Below are positions 1 through 8,792 of a DNA stretch of 37,161 nt, in pieces. A model generated the notes under the pieces. The model was not told the DNA's origin. It was given only the letters and a program-made list of their open reading frames with translations, and searched no databases. Numbering within the stretch: position 1 is the stretch's first letter; each line of letters opens with the position of its first letter. Made by a program: the position numbers and the translations under genes. The DNA is from Gammaproteobacteria bacterium (lineage in GTDB: Bacteria > Pseudomonadota > Gammaproteobacteria > Arenicellales > UBA868): assembly GCA_014239255.1 (NCBI GenBank), contig JAAZZE010000018.1, forward strand, positions 1 through 37,161, written 5' to 3'.

Positions 1-273
<273 letters not shown>

Positions 274-308
274 TTAACGGCTTTTATATGATCTGCCAGG
301 TGATACCG

Positions 309-1448
309 CTAGCTGGCTGTCGGACTTCCAGACGCTACGCCCATCTCGGTCATAACTTCGCGTACAGCGTTTAGTGCTCCGCGCATATGACCCGCATCCA
401 GTCGACCGATACAACCCATCCGGAAGCTCTCGGCAATCGTCAACTTTCCGGGATAGATGATATACCCACGGTCACTCAGTCCATCGTAAAAACTCTGAAA
501 ATCAAACGCGGCATCTGCGGGCATCCTGAAAGTCACAATAATGGGAGCCTGTAGTTCATCCGGCAACAAGGTCTCGAAGCCGAGCTCCCGCATGCCCGTC
601 ACCAGAAGATCACAATTAGTGCGGTAACGCCCGCCCCGCCCTGATACCCCACCTTCCTCATCAAACTCCTGCAAGGCCTGGTCAAAAGCCAGAATACAGT
701 GCGTTGGTGGGGTAAATCGCCATTGTCCGTTGACTTCCAGGCCTTTCCACTGTTGATAGAGATCGAGACAAAGACTGTCTGAGTTACCCTGGGTCGCCTC
801 CAGGGCATCTTTACTGGCAAGGCAGAAACCTAGCCCGGGTGCGCCCTCCAGACACTTGTTGCTTGAGGCAACCAGTGCGTCGAATCGGATGCATCTGGAT
901 GATACTGGAAGCGCCCCAAACGCACTCATCGAATCGATCAACAATGCGCGCCCGGCTGCTGCGACTACCGCAGCAATCTGCTCGATCGGATTAAGGATGC
1001 CGGTAGTGGTCTCGCAGTGCACTACAGCGACGTGACTGATTGATGAATCGACCGCTAAACGCTCTGCTACTACCGAAGGATCAACCGGTTCATCTTCTGC
1101 CCAGTTCAACGACTCGGCTGAAAGACTGTGGTACGCGCAGATCGACTCCATACGCTGTCCATAGGCCCCGTTCACCAGAATCAGTACTTTCCCGCCTGAG
1201 GGTACAAAATTACTAAGCATGGCCTCAACCACGAAGGTGCCACTACCCTGGAGCGGTACGCAAACATGGCTGTTGGCGCCTTCAACGAGGTCTACCAGGC
1301 GCGAGCGAACCCTGCGGTTAATATCAATGAAACGCTGGTCGCGCGACCCATAATCATGAAGCATGGCCTCCTTAACCGTACGCGAAGTCGTCAGGGGTCC
1401 GGGCGTCAACAACCAGGGATCTTGATCTGCTTTGTTAGATTCACTCAC
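309..1448 (-). CDS. phnW: 2-aminoethylphosphonate--pyruvate transaminase PhnW
   Basis: PLP enzyme that transfers the amino group of 2-aminoethylphosphonate to pyruvate, giving phosphonoacetaldehyde and alanine. The N-terminus WLLTPGPLTTS, the substrate region HDYGSRD, the HCETTTGILNP segment, cofactor Asp172 (LLIDSMSAFGALP) and Schiff-base Lys198 (ASSNKCLEG) are all typical of PhnW. I place the start at GTG 1448 (MSESNK...), giving 379 residues, because GGAG lies 9 bases upstream; an in-frame TTG at 1454 is only 3 bases from that site. It is the promoter-proximal gene of a phnW-phnA pair. Upstream lies a cluster of CCTGAT/ATCAGG elements and a 9-bp dyad that may control it. PhnW followed by PhnA rather than PhnX points to the phosphonoacetate branch. 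Confidence 0.93.
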   Translation of the reverse strand: MSESNKADQDPWLLTPGPLTTSRTVKEAMLHDYGSRDQRFIDINRRVRSRLVDLVEGANSHVCVPLQGSGTFVVEAMLSNFVPSGGKVLILVNGAYGQRMESICAYHSLSAESLNWAEDEPVDPSVVAERLAVDSSISHVAVVHCETTTGILNPIEQIAAVVAAAGRALLIDSMSAFGALPVSSRCIRFDALVASSNKCLEGAPGLGFCLASKDALEATQGNSDSLCLDLYQQWKGLEVNGQWRFTPPTHCILAFDQALQEFDEEGGVSGRGGRYRTNCDLLVTGMRELGFETLLPDELQAPIIVTFRMPADAAFDFQSFYDGLSDRGYIIYPGKLTIAESFRMGCIGRLDAGHMRGALNAVREVMTEMGVASGSPTAS

Positions 1449-1479
1449 CTGCAATGACTCCGATTACAAAAGACGGGGT

Positions 1480-1528
1480 GTTATACCTGATCACGCCTGA
1501 AACATCGAATCAGGGTTGACCCTGATTC
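1480..1528 (-). promoter_or_regulatory. Dyad and repeated ATCAGG elements upstream of phnW
   Basis: A perfect 9-bp inverted repeat, GAATCAGGG/CCCTGATTC with a TTGA loop (1507-1528), is followed toward phnW by CCTGA (1496-1500), CCTGAT (1486-1491) and, on the minus strand, TATAAC (1485-1480), which resembles a -10 box about 30 bases before the start codon. No good -35 box is visible, so an activator-dependent promoter is one reading. The other is a terminator for the luciferase-like gene that ends at 1599, but there is no clear U-tract after the hairpin on the minus strand. Both readings are inference. Confidence 0.4.
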
Positions 1529-1598
1529 ATGATGACAGGGAACAGTCACACATTTTATGGCTAATTACTCGAAATAACCGGTAAATCTGATAGACACA

Positions 1599-2636
1599 CT
1601 ACACCGTTATTCCGGCTGAGTCAGCAAACAATGGCATGACATCCTGTGCAAAATACTGCAAAGCATCTCGAGTCAGTTGCGGGTCCGAACCAAAATTAGG
1701 GCTCAGGATCAACCGATCAATACCCAACTCGGCATAGGGTGCGAGCTTGTCGATCATCTCCTGGCGGGTACATATCAACAAGCTCTCGGCCAACTCTTCC
1801 ATACTCTGCTTGCGCGGCAACGGACGGATCATTCCGGCATCAACCAGGCCCGGGCCTGTATAGACATTGTCGAACCGGCTGTAATAGGCATGGGCCTCGC
1901 GAATACGGTCCTTTTTTTCAGCTTCGGTTCTGGCCAGAAATGCGACCCGCGATAGGCTCAGGGAAAGACCTTGGCCGTTCACCCCCATCTCGATCTTAGC
2001 CCGCTTGAATGCGGCCACCTGATCCACCAATAACTGGTGGTTACCTGAAAGTGGGGTGGTCTGAATATGAAAACCGCGTCTGGTGCAGTGGTATATGCCC
2101 TCCGGGTTCATCACCGCAATCACAATTGGCGGGCCACCCAGACGAACCGGACGCGGCATGATGGTCAAAGGATCAAACTGATAATACTCGCCATTCCAAC
2201 TGACCTCTTCTTTGGTCAATAGAGCAAGCAGCACCTCGAGCGACTCATCAAACCGTGCCCTGGTCTCTTCCATCGGTACCCCCAGGCGTTCCATCTCGTA
2301 ACGAAAAGCCCCTCGGCCCACGCCCAATAACAATCGACCCTCGGTCAATATATCGGCAACCACCACTTCTCCAGCATAGACACGCATATCGTGCAATGGC
2401 AATACCACCACCGACGTCATGATCTTGATGTTCTGAGTGTGCGCTGCAATCTTGACAGCGAACTGCAACGGTGCTGGCATCATCAGGCAATTGATGAGGT
2501 GATGTTCAGTGATCGACACCGCATCGAAACCGTACTGATCTGCCAGAATCGCCTGATCGAGCATGTCCTGATAGACCTTGTCTCCGCCGTAATCTTTATC
2601 CGGATAGTCCGCTGACAGCTGAATACTGAAATCCAT
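1599..2636 (-). CDS. Luciferase-like (LLM class) flavin-dependent monooxygenase
   Basis: A 345-residue single-domain member of the bacterial luciferase/F420 superfamily (TIM barrel, reduced flavin substrate). Recognisable parts are the N-terminal QAILADQYGFDAVSITEHH helix-strand, the TEGRLLLGVGRG loop and the following FDESLEVLLAL helix, and the C-terminal ELGIDRLILSPNF. The family oxidises diverse small molecules (alkanesulfonates, pyrimidines as RutA, nitrilotriacetate and others), so the substrate cannot be named. It is the last gene of the long minus-strand set, 77 bases after the N-carbamoylputrescine amidase gene. No dedicated flavin reductase is seen nearby. ATG start; only a weak GAG ribosome site. 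Confidence 0.82.
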   Translation of the reverse strand: MDFSIQLSADYPDKDYGGDKVYQDMLDQAILADQYGFDAVSITEHHLINCLMMPAPLQFAVKIAAHTQNIKIMTSVVVLPLHDMRVYAGEVVVADILTEGRLLLGVGRGAFRYEMERLGVPMEETRARFDESLEVLLALLTKEEVSWNGEYYQFDPLTIMPRPVRLGGPPIVIAVMNPEGIYHCTRRGFHIQTTPLSGNHQLLVDQVAAFKRAKIEMGVNGQGLSLSLSRVAFLARTEAEKKDRIREAHAYYSRFDNVYTGPGLVDAGMIRPLPRKQSMEELAESLLICTRQEMIDKLAPYAELGIDRLILSPNFGSDPQLTRDALQYFAQDVMPLFADSAGITV

Positions 2637-2713
2637 GTGACTCTGGCCCGCTGTCTATTGGGTTACAGTCCGCTCTTTAGCCGGATGATTAATGGCAAAT
2701 TAGCCAACGCGAT

Positions 2714-3583
2714 TCAGACTCCGCCATCGAGCGTGCCCAGAGATTGATAAAGATCGGGACGCCGATCACGAAAAATGCCCCACTCCAGACGCTGTGAACG
2801 CAACACGTCGAGATCAAAACGGGCTGTGATGATTTCTTCGCGATCCTCACTAGCCTGAGTACAAATCTCTCCTTCTGGGCCTGCAATAAAAGAACCACCG
2901 TAGAAATCCATGGTGTCTGTATCCCAGATCTCTTTGCCAATACGATTACTGGCAGCGAGTGCAACCACATTAGCTGCAGCATGCCCCTGCATCACGCGAG
3001 TCCAGTGAGCGCGTGAGTTAATCTCTGGCGTCCGTGGCTCACAACCGATAGCGGTGGGATAGAGCAGGATCTCGGCACCCATCAGTGTCATGGCACGTGC
3101 CGCTTCGGGAAACCACTGATCCCAGCAAATGCCTACACCAATACAGCCTGCAGCCGTGTGCCAAACCCGAAATCCCGTGTCGCCCGGACTGAAATAGAAC
3201 TTCTCCTGGTAGCCAATGGCATCCGGAATGTGGCTCTTGCGGTACTTGCCAAGCACCGAGCCATCGGCATCCACCATAGCCACTGTGTTGAATAACGCCG
3301 TGTTTGCCTTTTCAAAAAAACTGACCGGCATAACCACCTGCAACTCACGGGCAAGATCTTGCATGCGGGCAATTACTGGATGACCTTCCATCGGCTGGGC
3401 GAGATCCCGGTACTCGTTTTTCTGCTCGGCACAGAAATACGGGGTTTGAAACAGTTCCTGTATCAGGACAACGTTTGCCCCTTGGCCGGCGGCTTTGCGC
3501 ACCAGCGCCTCAGCACGACCCACATTGGCATCGGTGTCCCAACTGCAGGCCATCTGCGTGGCGGCAATAACGACTTCTCTCAT
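2714..3583 (-). CDS. aguB: N-carbamoylputrescine amidase
   Basis: Nitrilase-superfamily amidase that converts N-carbamoylputrescine into putrescine, CO2 and ammonia, the last step of the agmatine deiminase route. The Glu-Lys-Cys triad is clear: Glu43 (VVLIQELFQTPYF), Lys116 (GKYRKSHIPD) and Cys153 (GIGICWDQWFPE... region). The substrate-side segments GYQEKFYFSPGDTGF and YPTAIGCEP are typical of AguB rather than of beta-ureidopropionase. Length (289) is normal. It follows the SpuC-like aminotransferase gene by 59 bases. The agmatine deiminase partner AguA is not in this window, so the carbamoyl substrate may come from elsewhere or be a different N-carbamoyl amine produced by this cluster. Confidence 0.88.
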   Translation of the reverse strand: MREVVIAATQMACSWDTDANVGRAEALVRKAAGQGANVVLIQELFQTPYFCAEQKNEYRDLAQPMEGHPVIARMQDLARELQVVMPVSFFEKANTALFNTVAMVDADGSVLGKYRKSHIPDAIGYQEKFYFSPGDTGFRVWHTAAGCIGVGICWDQWFPEAARAMTLMGAEILLYPTAIGCEPRTPEINSRAHWTRVMQGHAAANVVALAASNRIGKEIWDTDTMDFYGGSFIAGPEGEICTQASEDREEIITARFDLDVLRSQRLEWGIFRDRRPDLYQSLGTLDGGV

Positions 3584-3642
3584 GATAGTGCCGTGCGGTT
3601 GTTGCTTTTGCTCAGGATGATGGCGACCCGTGCCAGAGGTGG

Positions 3643-5046
3643 TCAGCCACTCCAGAGATTCTCACGAACCAACTCGTCCATGGTTGCCTTGATGCTCTCG
3701 TGCAGAATACCCACCATCGTATCGATCTGCTCCCGATCCAGTATCAGCGGAGGTGACATGACATTGAGATGCGCAATCGGTCGCACGATCAGTCCCCGCT
3801 CCTGGCAATGGCGTGCAATACGACCGCCAATGCCCACTTCGTCTGGCAACAAGGCCTTGGTTTCTTTATCCGCTACGTTCTCGATACACATCATGAAGTG
3901 ACTGCCACGTACATCACCCACAATAGGATAATCACGCAGGCCCTGTAGTTGGGATTCAAAGTAAGGGCCCCATTCACGAACGTGCCCGCAGATATTCTCA
4001 CGCTCCATGATCTCGATATTCTTGACCCCAGCAGCACAGACCACCGGGTGACCCGAATAGGTAAAGCCATGTGTGAACATCGCGCCTTCGGCCTGAGGCA
4101 CACTGATGACGTCATAGATTTTCTCAGAGAGGATCGTCGCTGACAATGGCAGGTAGCCAGAAGAGATGCCTTTGGCGCAAGTAATCACGTCGGGTACCAG
4201 GTCAAAAACCGCCTCAGAAGCAAAAAAATGGCCAAGCCGTCCAAACCCGGTCACCACCTCATCGGATATATAAAGCACATCGTACTTATCACAAACCTCG
4301 CGGGTACGACGGTGATAACCTGCCGGTGGCACGATCACGCCACCTGCGCCCATGATCGGCTCGGCAATAAAACAGGCGACATTCTCCGCTCCCAGTTCGA
4401 CGATCTTGTTCTCCAGATCCGCTACCTTTTCAGTGCAGAACTCCTCTTCGCTCATGCCATCGGGGCGGCGATAGGTATTGGGTGAGGGAATATGGTGCAC
4501 CAGGTCCGGCGCCAGATCGAAACCCTGGTGATCGAAGGTAACGCCCGTCATCGACATCGCAAGATAGGTGCTGCCATGATAACCATCGGTTCTGGCAATA
4601 ATTTTTTTCTTACTGGTCTGGCCAAGACGATTGAAATAAAAATGAATGATGCGTACTGCCGAATCATTCGCCATCGATCCGCCGGTACCCAAAAAAACAT
4701 GGTTTAAAGATCCCGGTGTCAACTCGGCAAGCTTCGCTGCCAGTGTGGCCGCAGGCGGCGTGGTCAGGTGATTAAAAGTCGAGTAGTAGGGAATCTGGCG
4801 TACCTGGTCGGCAATTGCCTGCGCCATCTCCTCATTGCCATAACCAATGTTGACGCACCACAAGCCGCCGATACCATCTATATAGCGATTACCGTCAGAA
4901 TCGAATACGTAGACTCCATCTGAATGGGACATCACCATAGAGCCTTGATCCTTGAAAGAGGCGAAATCGGTCCACGGATGAATGTTGTGATCGCGATCTT
5001 TGCGCCAGATCGACTGGGTATCGTATTTCGTACTGGCAATTGTCAT
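3643..5046 (-). CDS. spuC: SpuC-like class III aminotransferase (putrescine/polyamine--pyruvate type)
   Basis: PLP-dependent omega-aminotransferase, 467 residues, closest by eye to Pseudomonas SpuC, which moves the terminal amine of putrescine to pyruvate to give 4-aminobutanal. Shared blocks: GLWCVNIGYG, NHVFLG, GYHGST, ENVACFIAEPIMGAGGVIVPP, SDEVVTGFGR with cofactor Asp262, CAKGISSGYLPL with Schiff-base Lys292, and FTHGFTYSGHPV. I start at ATG 5046 because AGGA stands 9 bases before it; an in-frame ATG at 5115 would add 23 residues that do not look like the family. Odd point: the conserved GSEAND block reads GGSMANDSA here (residues 122-130), with Met replacing Glu. Its place between the acetylpolyamine amidohydrolase and carbamoylputrescine amidase genes supports a polyamine substrate, but other primary amines are possible. 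Confidence 0.82.
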   Translation of the reverse strand: MTIASTKYDTQSIWRKDRDHNIHPWTDFASFKDQGSMVMSHSDGVYVFDSDGNRYIDGIGGLWCVNIGYGNEEMAQAIADQVRQIPYYSTFNHLTTPPAATLAAKLAELTPGSLNHVFLGTGGSMANDSAVRIIHFYFNRLGQTSKKKIIARTDGYHGSTYLAMSMTGVTFDHQGFDLAPDLVHHIPSPNTYRRPDGMSEEEFCTEKVADLENKIVELGAENVACFIAEPIMGAGGVIVPPAGYHRRTREVCDKYDVLYISDEVVTGFGRLGHFFASEAVFDLVPDVITCAKGISSGYLPLSATILSEKIYDVISVPQAEGAMFTHGFTYSGHPVVCAAGVKNIEIMERENICGHVREWGPYFESQLQGLRDYPIVGDVRGSHFMMCIENVADKETKALLPDEVGIGGRIARHCQERGLIVRPIAHLNVMSPPLILDREQIDTMVGILHESIKATMDELVRENLWSG

Positions 5047-5133
5047 AGGAATTCCTTTCGTCGTCTGGGTTATCTTAAATAGAGTTTTATCAGGTATCTG
5101 CTTGGTTTTAGGCAAAGTACATGCAACGATGCG

Positions 5134-5826
5134 TCAGGCCATCTGCATATCTTTCGCCGTTGTTCCTGATGCAGTGCCATATGCATACGTTTCGTAGGCG
5201 GCGATATGATAGGCATCGTCATTCGCTGTCTGGCGAACACTCGGCAACTCTTTCATCGCACTAAGCCATGTACGTATCTTTTTGCAATCAGTTGGTAGCT
5301 CGAGACCTCGATAATGAGTCAGGACCTCAAAGCGCTCAAAATGCGGATACAGCGCGATATCCACCAGAGACAAAGATCGTCCAAACCAGAATGGTCCGCT
5401 ATCAGTATTGGAAAAGCCCTCGTGCTCGAGAAAATGTAAATGCTCTATCATCTGCTTTTTTAACTGCTTTTGTACTATTTCATCTTGACACAGCAAGACC
5501 TTGTAGAAGATAGGCGTGATCTTGGTGTTATCAAAATCGATCCATATACGTGCGCCAGCGCGTTCTAAAGGAGAGGACGGAAGCAGGCTATGGCTTGACG
5601 TAATTTCATCCAGGTATTCATTGATCACCGATGACTCATAGATCACAGCATCACCATGCAGTAAAACCGGAACCTTACTATATGGGGAAATCTTCTCAAA
5701 CCACTTTGGCTTTTGATGAAGATCAATCTCTATCAATTCGAAATCCACTCGCTTTTCTGCCAAGACAATACGACTGCGTTGGGCAAAAGGGCATACGGCT
5801 GAACTGATCAACTGAATCTGACTCAT
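5134..5826 (-). CDS. Glutathione S-transferase family protein with a CPFA active site
   Basis: A 230-residue two-domain GST: a thioredoxin-like N-terminal domain (about 1-80) with Cys12-Pro-Phe-Ala, SKVPVLLHGD (cis-Pro) and ESSVINEYLDE (glutathione-binding Glu-Ser), then an all-helical C-terminal domain with the N-capping SLVDIALYPHFERF block. A catalytic Cys suggests an omega/lambda-like, thiol-transferase or dehydrogenase-coupled GST rather than a Ser/Tyr conjugating enzyme. It sits between the acetylpolyamine amidohydrolase and aminotransferase genes with short gaps (35 and 87 bases). Base composition is unlike its neighbours: three sampled 60-base lines (5401, 5461, 5701) are 38-40 percent GC against 57 percent in a line of the next gene. 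Role in the pathway unknown. Confidence 0.85.
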   Translation of the reverse strand: MSQIQLISSAVCPFAQRSRIVLAEKRVDFELIEIDLHQKPKWFEKISPYSKVPVLLHGDAVIYESSVINEYLDEITSSHSLLPSSPLERAGARIWIDFDNTKITPIFYKVLLCQDEIVQKQLKKQMIEHLHFLEHEGFSNTDSGPFWFGRSLSLVDIALYPHFERFEVLTHYRGLELPTDCKKIRTWLSAMKELPSVRQTANDDAYHIAAYETYAYGTASGTTAKDMQMA

Positions 5827-5861
5827 AATCTATCGCCGAACTTAATCTGCAGACCCTCTGA

Positions 5862-6887
5862 TCAACTCTCATAGCCCGTTAGCACATTGACCGCGTTGAT
5901 ACCGACTTCGTCGATATCATAACCACCCTCGAGCACAAATAGCGTCGGTATATTCAAAGCGCCAATCATCTTACCCATTGTCAGGTAATCGGGAGTTGTC
6001 AACTTAAAGAAACTGATCGGATCGTTTTCAAAAGTATCCACTCCAAGAGATACCACCAGGTACTGTGGTGCAAACTCGTCGATGTGCTCAAGTGCGTTGG
6101 ATAGTGATTCGCCCCATCTCGAGAACCCCGTGCCCGGTGGCATCGGATAGTTACGGTTGTAACCCATACCAGCGCCCAATCCCGTCTCATCTGCGTAACC
6201 GAGAAAATGCGGGAAAGCATCTTCGGGATCACCGTGCAATGAACAGAAAAGTACATCATCGCGCTCGTAGAAAATGTCCTGGGTGCCATTACCATGATGA
6301 AAATCTACGTCCAGTATAGCGACGCGCTCAGCACCGTTGTCGCGCAAATACTGGGTCCCGATAGCCGCATTGTTGAGAAAACAATAACCGCCAAACATAT
6401 CGCGTGCGGCGTGATGGCCAGGAGGCCGGCACAGTGAAAACATGCCGCGCTCACCGGCCAATAGGCCCTGCGCCCCAGTCAGCGCGACATCCTTGGAGGC
6501 CAGCGCCGCAGGCCAGGTACCCTCGGTGATCGTGGTCTCTGCGGCCATCGCATAATATCCAATCTTGCCCTCGATAAAACGCGGCGCTCGACACTGCATG
6601 CGCCTGGCCGGCCAGACAGTCGCCATCGCCTCGCCCGCGTACCCAACCTGCTGCCACTCATCCCAGGCAGTCTCCAGGAAAGAAACAAAATCAGCGTCGT
6701 GCACTGCCAGTACCGGGTCCAGCGGATATGACGTGGGCTCTTTGATCTCTCCAAGATTGGACTGACGTACCGCCTTGATCACCATATCGGCCCGTGAGGG
6801 TCGCTCAAAAGGTTTAACCAGCTGACCCCCATAAAGCTCGGTTTTCGCATCACGCAGTCGGTGCTGTTCGCTGTATATGGTTTTCAT
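5862..6887 (-). CDS. aphA: Acetylpolyamine amidohydrolase (class II histone-deacetylase fold)
   Basis: Zinc hydrolase that removes the acetyl group from acetylputrescine, acetylspermidine and related amines. All residues I remember as functional in the Mycoplana ramosa enzyme fall at the same numbers here: His158 and His159 (RPPGHHA), zinc ligands Asp195 and His197 (DVDFHHGNG) and Asp284 (LGVDTFENDP), Tyr323 (LEGGYD), and the polyamine-gating acids Glu106 and Glu117. The length (341) also agrees. This makes an acetylpolyamine substrate far likelier than acetoin utilisation or protein deacetylation. Strong GGAAGGA ribosome site. It is preceded by the ArgE-like gene (28-base gap) and followed by the GST gene. 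Product would feed the SpuC-like aminotransferase encoded two genes downstream. Confidence 0.92.
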   Translation of the reverse strand: MKTIYSEQHRLRDAKTELYGGQLVKPFERPSRADMVIKAVRQSNLGEIKEPTSYPLDPVLAVHDADFVSFLETAWDEWQQVGYAGEAMATVWPARRMQCRAPRFIEGKIGYYAMAAETTITEGTWPAALASKDVALTGAQGLLAGERGMFSLCRPPGHHAARDMFGGYCFLNNAAIGTQYLRDNGAERVAILDVDFHHGNGTQDIFYERDDVLFCSLHGDPEDAFPHFLGYADETGLGAGMGYNRNYPMPPGTGFSRWGESLSNALEHIDEFAPQYLVVSLGVDTFENDPISFFKLTTPDYLTMGKMIGALNIPTLFVLEGGYDIDEVGINAVNVLTGYES

Positions 6888-6915
6888 GATGTCCTTCCTT
6901 CCGGTAAATGCCCCA

Positions 6916-8121
6916 TTAAACAGGCAAGCGCTCTGTTTGAAGATGACTGATCAGTCGGCCCAGAAAATCCCAGCAATGAGCCAATTGCTCAACATCTACG
7001 TACTCATCCGGTCGATGAGCCTGCAGAATACTTCCGGGACCACAGACGACACAAGGTACGCCCACCTGCTCACCGAACAACCCCGCCTCTGAACCAAAAC
7101 TGATTTTTCCTGGCGTCTGGGCATCGTCCAGAAGCATCTGGATGAAACGTACAACCGGAGCATCATCTGCTGTGCGCAAACCCGGGTATCCGGCAAGGGT
7201 TTCAAAAAAGATTCCGGTTTGTGGGTCTACTGAGCGCATTAATGGCACCAGCACTTCCTCGGCATAACTGACAATCTGCTGAAAATATCCCTGCGCGGTC
7301 TCTTGGGGCAAATGACGAACCTCGAAACTGAACTCACACTCATCTGGCACTATATTTAGCGCCCTACCGCCTTGAATCGGCCCCACATGTAACGTGCTGT
7401 GGGGTACACGATACGCGTTATCGATTGGGCCCGTCTCAGGCACTGTCGAATAGATCCGTCGTATATGACAAATCAGTTCTGCAGCAATCTCTACGGCATT
7501 GACGCCCTCGACCGGATAAGCGGAATGCGCGGCCCGGCCGCGGACGTTGACGCGCCACCCTTGTTTGCCTTTATGGGCATTGATTATTTTCATACTGGTA
7601 GGTTCGCCGACAACCCCCATAGCCGGGCACACCGGCAAGGTCTTCAAAAGATCCAGCAATCGGTGCACACCGATACAGCCGATTTCCTCATCGTAGGAAA
7701 GGGCTATATGGATTGGTGTCTGTAGCGGCATTTCAAGCATTTGAGGCACCTGCGCGAGTACGCAGGCAATAAAGCCTTTCATGTCGGCCGTGCCGCGACC
7801 AAAAAAACGTCCGCCCTTCATCACAACCGAAAAAGGATCGGTAGACCAAGGCTGTCCGTCGACTGGGACGACGTCAGTGTGCCCCGACAACATCACTCCA
7901 GGTAAGTCCTGGGGTCCAATGGTGGCATACAGGTTGGCCTTGCCTCCAGTTTCGTCATGAATCCGCTGACTGGCAATCCCGAAACGATTAAGATATTCCT
8001 CTACGTAAGTTATTAGCTCAAGATTAGAGTGACGACTCGTCGTATCAAAAGAGACGAGGTCATGCAACAGTTTTGTCAGGCCTGAATCCAGGGCCGATGT
8101 TTCAGGTGCTGAAGAACTCAC
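6916..8121 (-). CDS. ArgE/DapE-type M20 metallohydrolase (acetylornithine deacetylase family)
   Basis: Two-zinc amidohydrolase, 401 residues, of the acetylornithine deacetylase branch. Metal-site motifs are complete: His81-x-Asp83 (SGHTDVVPVDG), Asp113 (GRGTADMKGF), Glu145/Glu146 (YDEEIGC), Glu in GEPTSM, and a C-terminal GPGSILQAHRPDEYVD with the last His ligand. The segment SFGSEAGLF is typical of ArgE. The start is GTG at 8121, overlapping the stop of the DUF1028 gene in a GTGA arrangement, so the two are translationally coupled. Because it lies within a catabolic operon and not with arg genes, I infer removal of an N-acyl group from a catabolic intermediate rather than arginine biosynthesis; N-acetylornithine-like compounds remain the default guess. 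Confidence 0.83.
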   Translation of the reverse strand: MSSSAPETSALDSGLTKLLHDLVSFDTTSRHSNLELITYVEEYLNRFGIASQRIHDETGGKANLYATIGPQDLPGVMLSGHTDVVPVDGQPWSTDPFSVVMKGGRFFGRGTADMKGFIACVLAQVPQMLEMPLQTPIHIALSYDEEIGCIGVHRLLDLLKTLPVCPAMGVVGEPTSMKIINAHKGKQGWRVNVRGRAAHSAYPVEGVNAVEIAAELICHIRRIYSTVPETGPIDNAYRVPHSTLHVGPIQGGRALNIVPDECEFSFEVRHLPQETAQGYFQQIVSYAEEVLVPLMRSVDPQTGIFFETLAGYPGLRTADDAPVVRFIQMLLDDAQTPGKISFGSEAGLFGEQVGVPCVVCGPGSILQAHRPDEYVDVEQLAHCWDFLGRLISHLQTERLPV

Positions 8122-8792
8122 AGATCACCCGGGACACCATAAGTTGGAGCCACTGAAGGGTTGAGAGCACGATCTAGGTAATCCTGCATCTGTGGCTGGT
8201 AACGACTCCATAACGCCCGCAGTTCATTGACCGGATCGTCGGACCAGTCCACCCGCAGATCCACCAGCGGCCAGGAATGTGTTTGCGCCACCAGCAATGC
8301 AGCCGAGTGTGTTGGACCTTCTTCGCCACCTGCACTCACCCCAGCCTCCAACGCACAAAGCAGACGCTCAGCGAGATGCAGATCGGCGTGATCGCCAAAT
8401 ACCCGGGTCATCGCGCCCGGCACCTCGGTTGAGGACAACAGATTACCTGCGGCGACACAATAAGCGCCTTGTGAAACGGCGTTCGCCCCCAGAATCTGAT
8501 CACCGGTCTGATGTGCGATATTGCCTCGCAAATCAACAGCTGTGACTTGGCGATATTCCGCATGAGGCCTTTGATCCATCACCTTGGCCACAGCTGACGC
8601 TGCGTCCATGCCCGTCTCCATCAAGTCAAGCACCTGGTTACCAATAGAAGGGTCGGTGATATTCTGTGTCGCTACTGCGCCTGCTCCTGCTCTCGCCCAG
8701 GGACAGCGACTGCCTACGCTGATACTCGAGGTAGTAATCGCCACTCCGGCCATAGCGGTACGCTGGCAGACGCCAGCAATAGAGAAAGTCAT
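8118..8792 (-). CDS. DUF1028 family protein (Ntn-hydrolase-like)
   Basis: A 224-residue DUF1028 protein, recognised from MTFSIAGVCQRTAMAGVAITTSS, the SRCPWARAGAGAVATQNITDP loop, GNQVLDLMETGMDA, DQRPHAEYRQVTAVD and ALEAGVSAGGEEGPTHSAALLV, plus the C-terminal DLRVDWSDDPVNELRALW. Members are thought to share the Ntn-hydrolase fold; no reaction is established to my knowledge. It overlaps both neighbours by four bases (ATGA with the PhyH gene upstream, GTGA with the ArgE-like gene downstream), so the three are translated as a unit. Guilt by association suggests a peptidase- or amidase-like step on the same substrate as the ArgE-like enzyme; that is inference. Confidence 0.85.
   Translation of the reverse strand: MTFSIAGVCQRTAMAGVAITTSSISVGSRCPWARAGAGAVATQNITDPSIGNQVLDLMETGMDAASAVAKVMDQRPHAEYRQVTAVDLRGNIAHQTGDQILGANAVSQGAYCVAAGNLLSSTEVPGAMTRVFGDHADLHLAERLLCALEAGVSAGGEEGPTHSAALLVAQTHSWPLVDLRVDWSDDPVNELRALWSRYQPQMQDYLDRALNPSVAPTYGVPGDL

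Noticed and set aside
3359-3901. Plus-strand ORF of 180 codons
   Set aside because: Antisense to the AguB and aminotransferase genes; no protein-like pattern.
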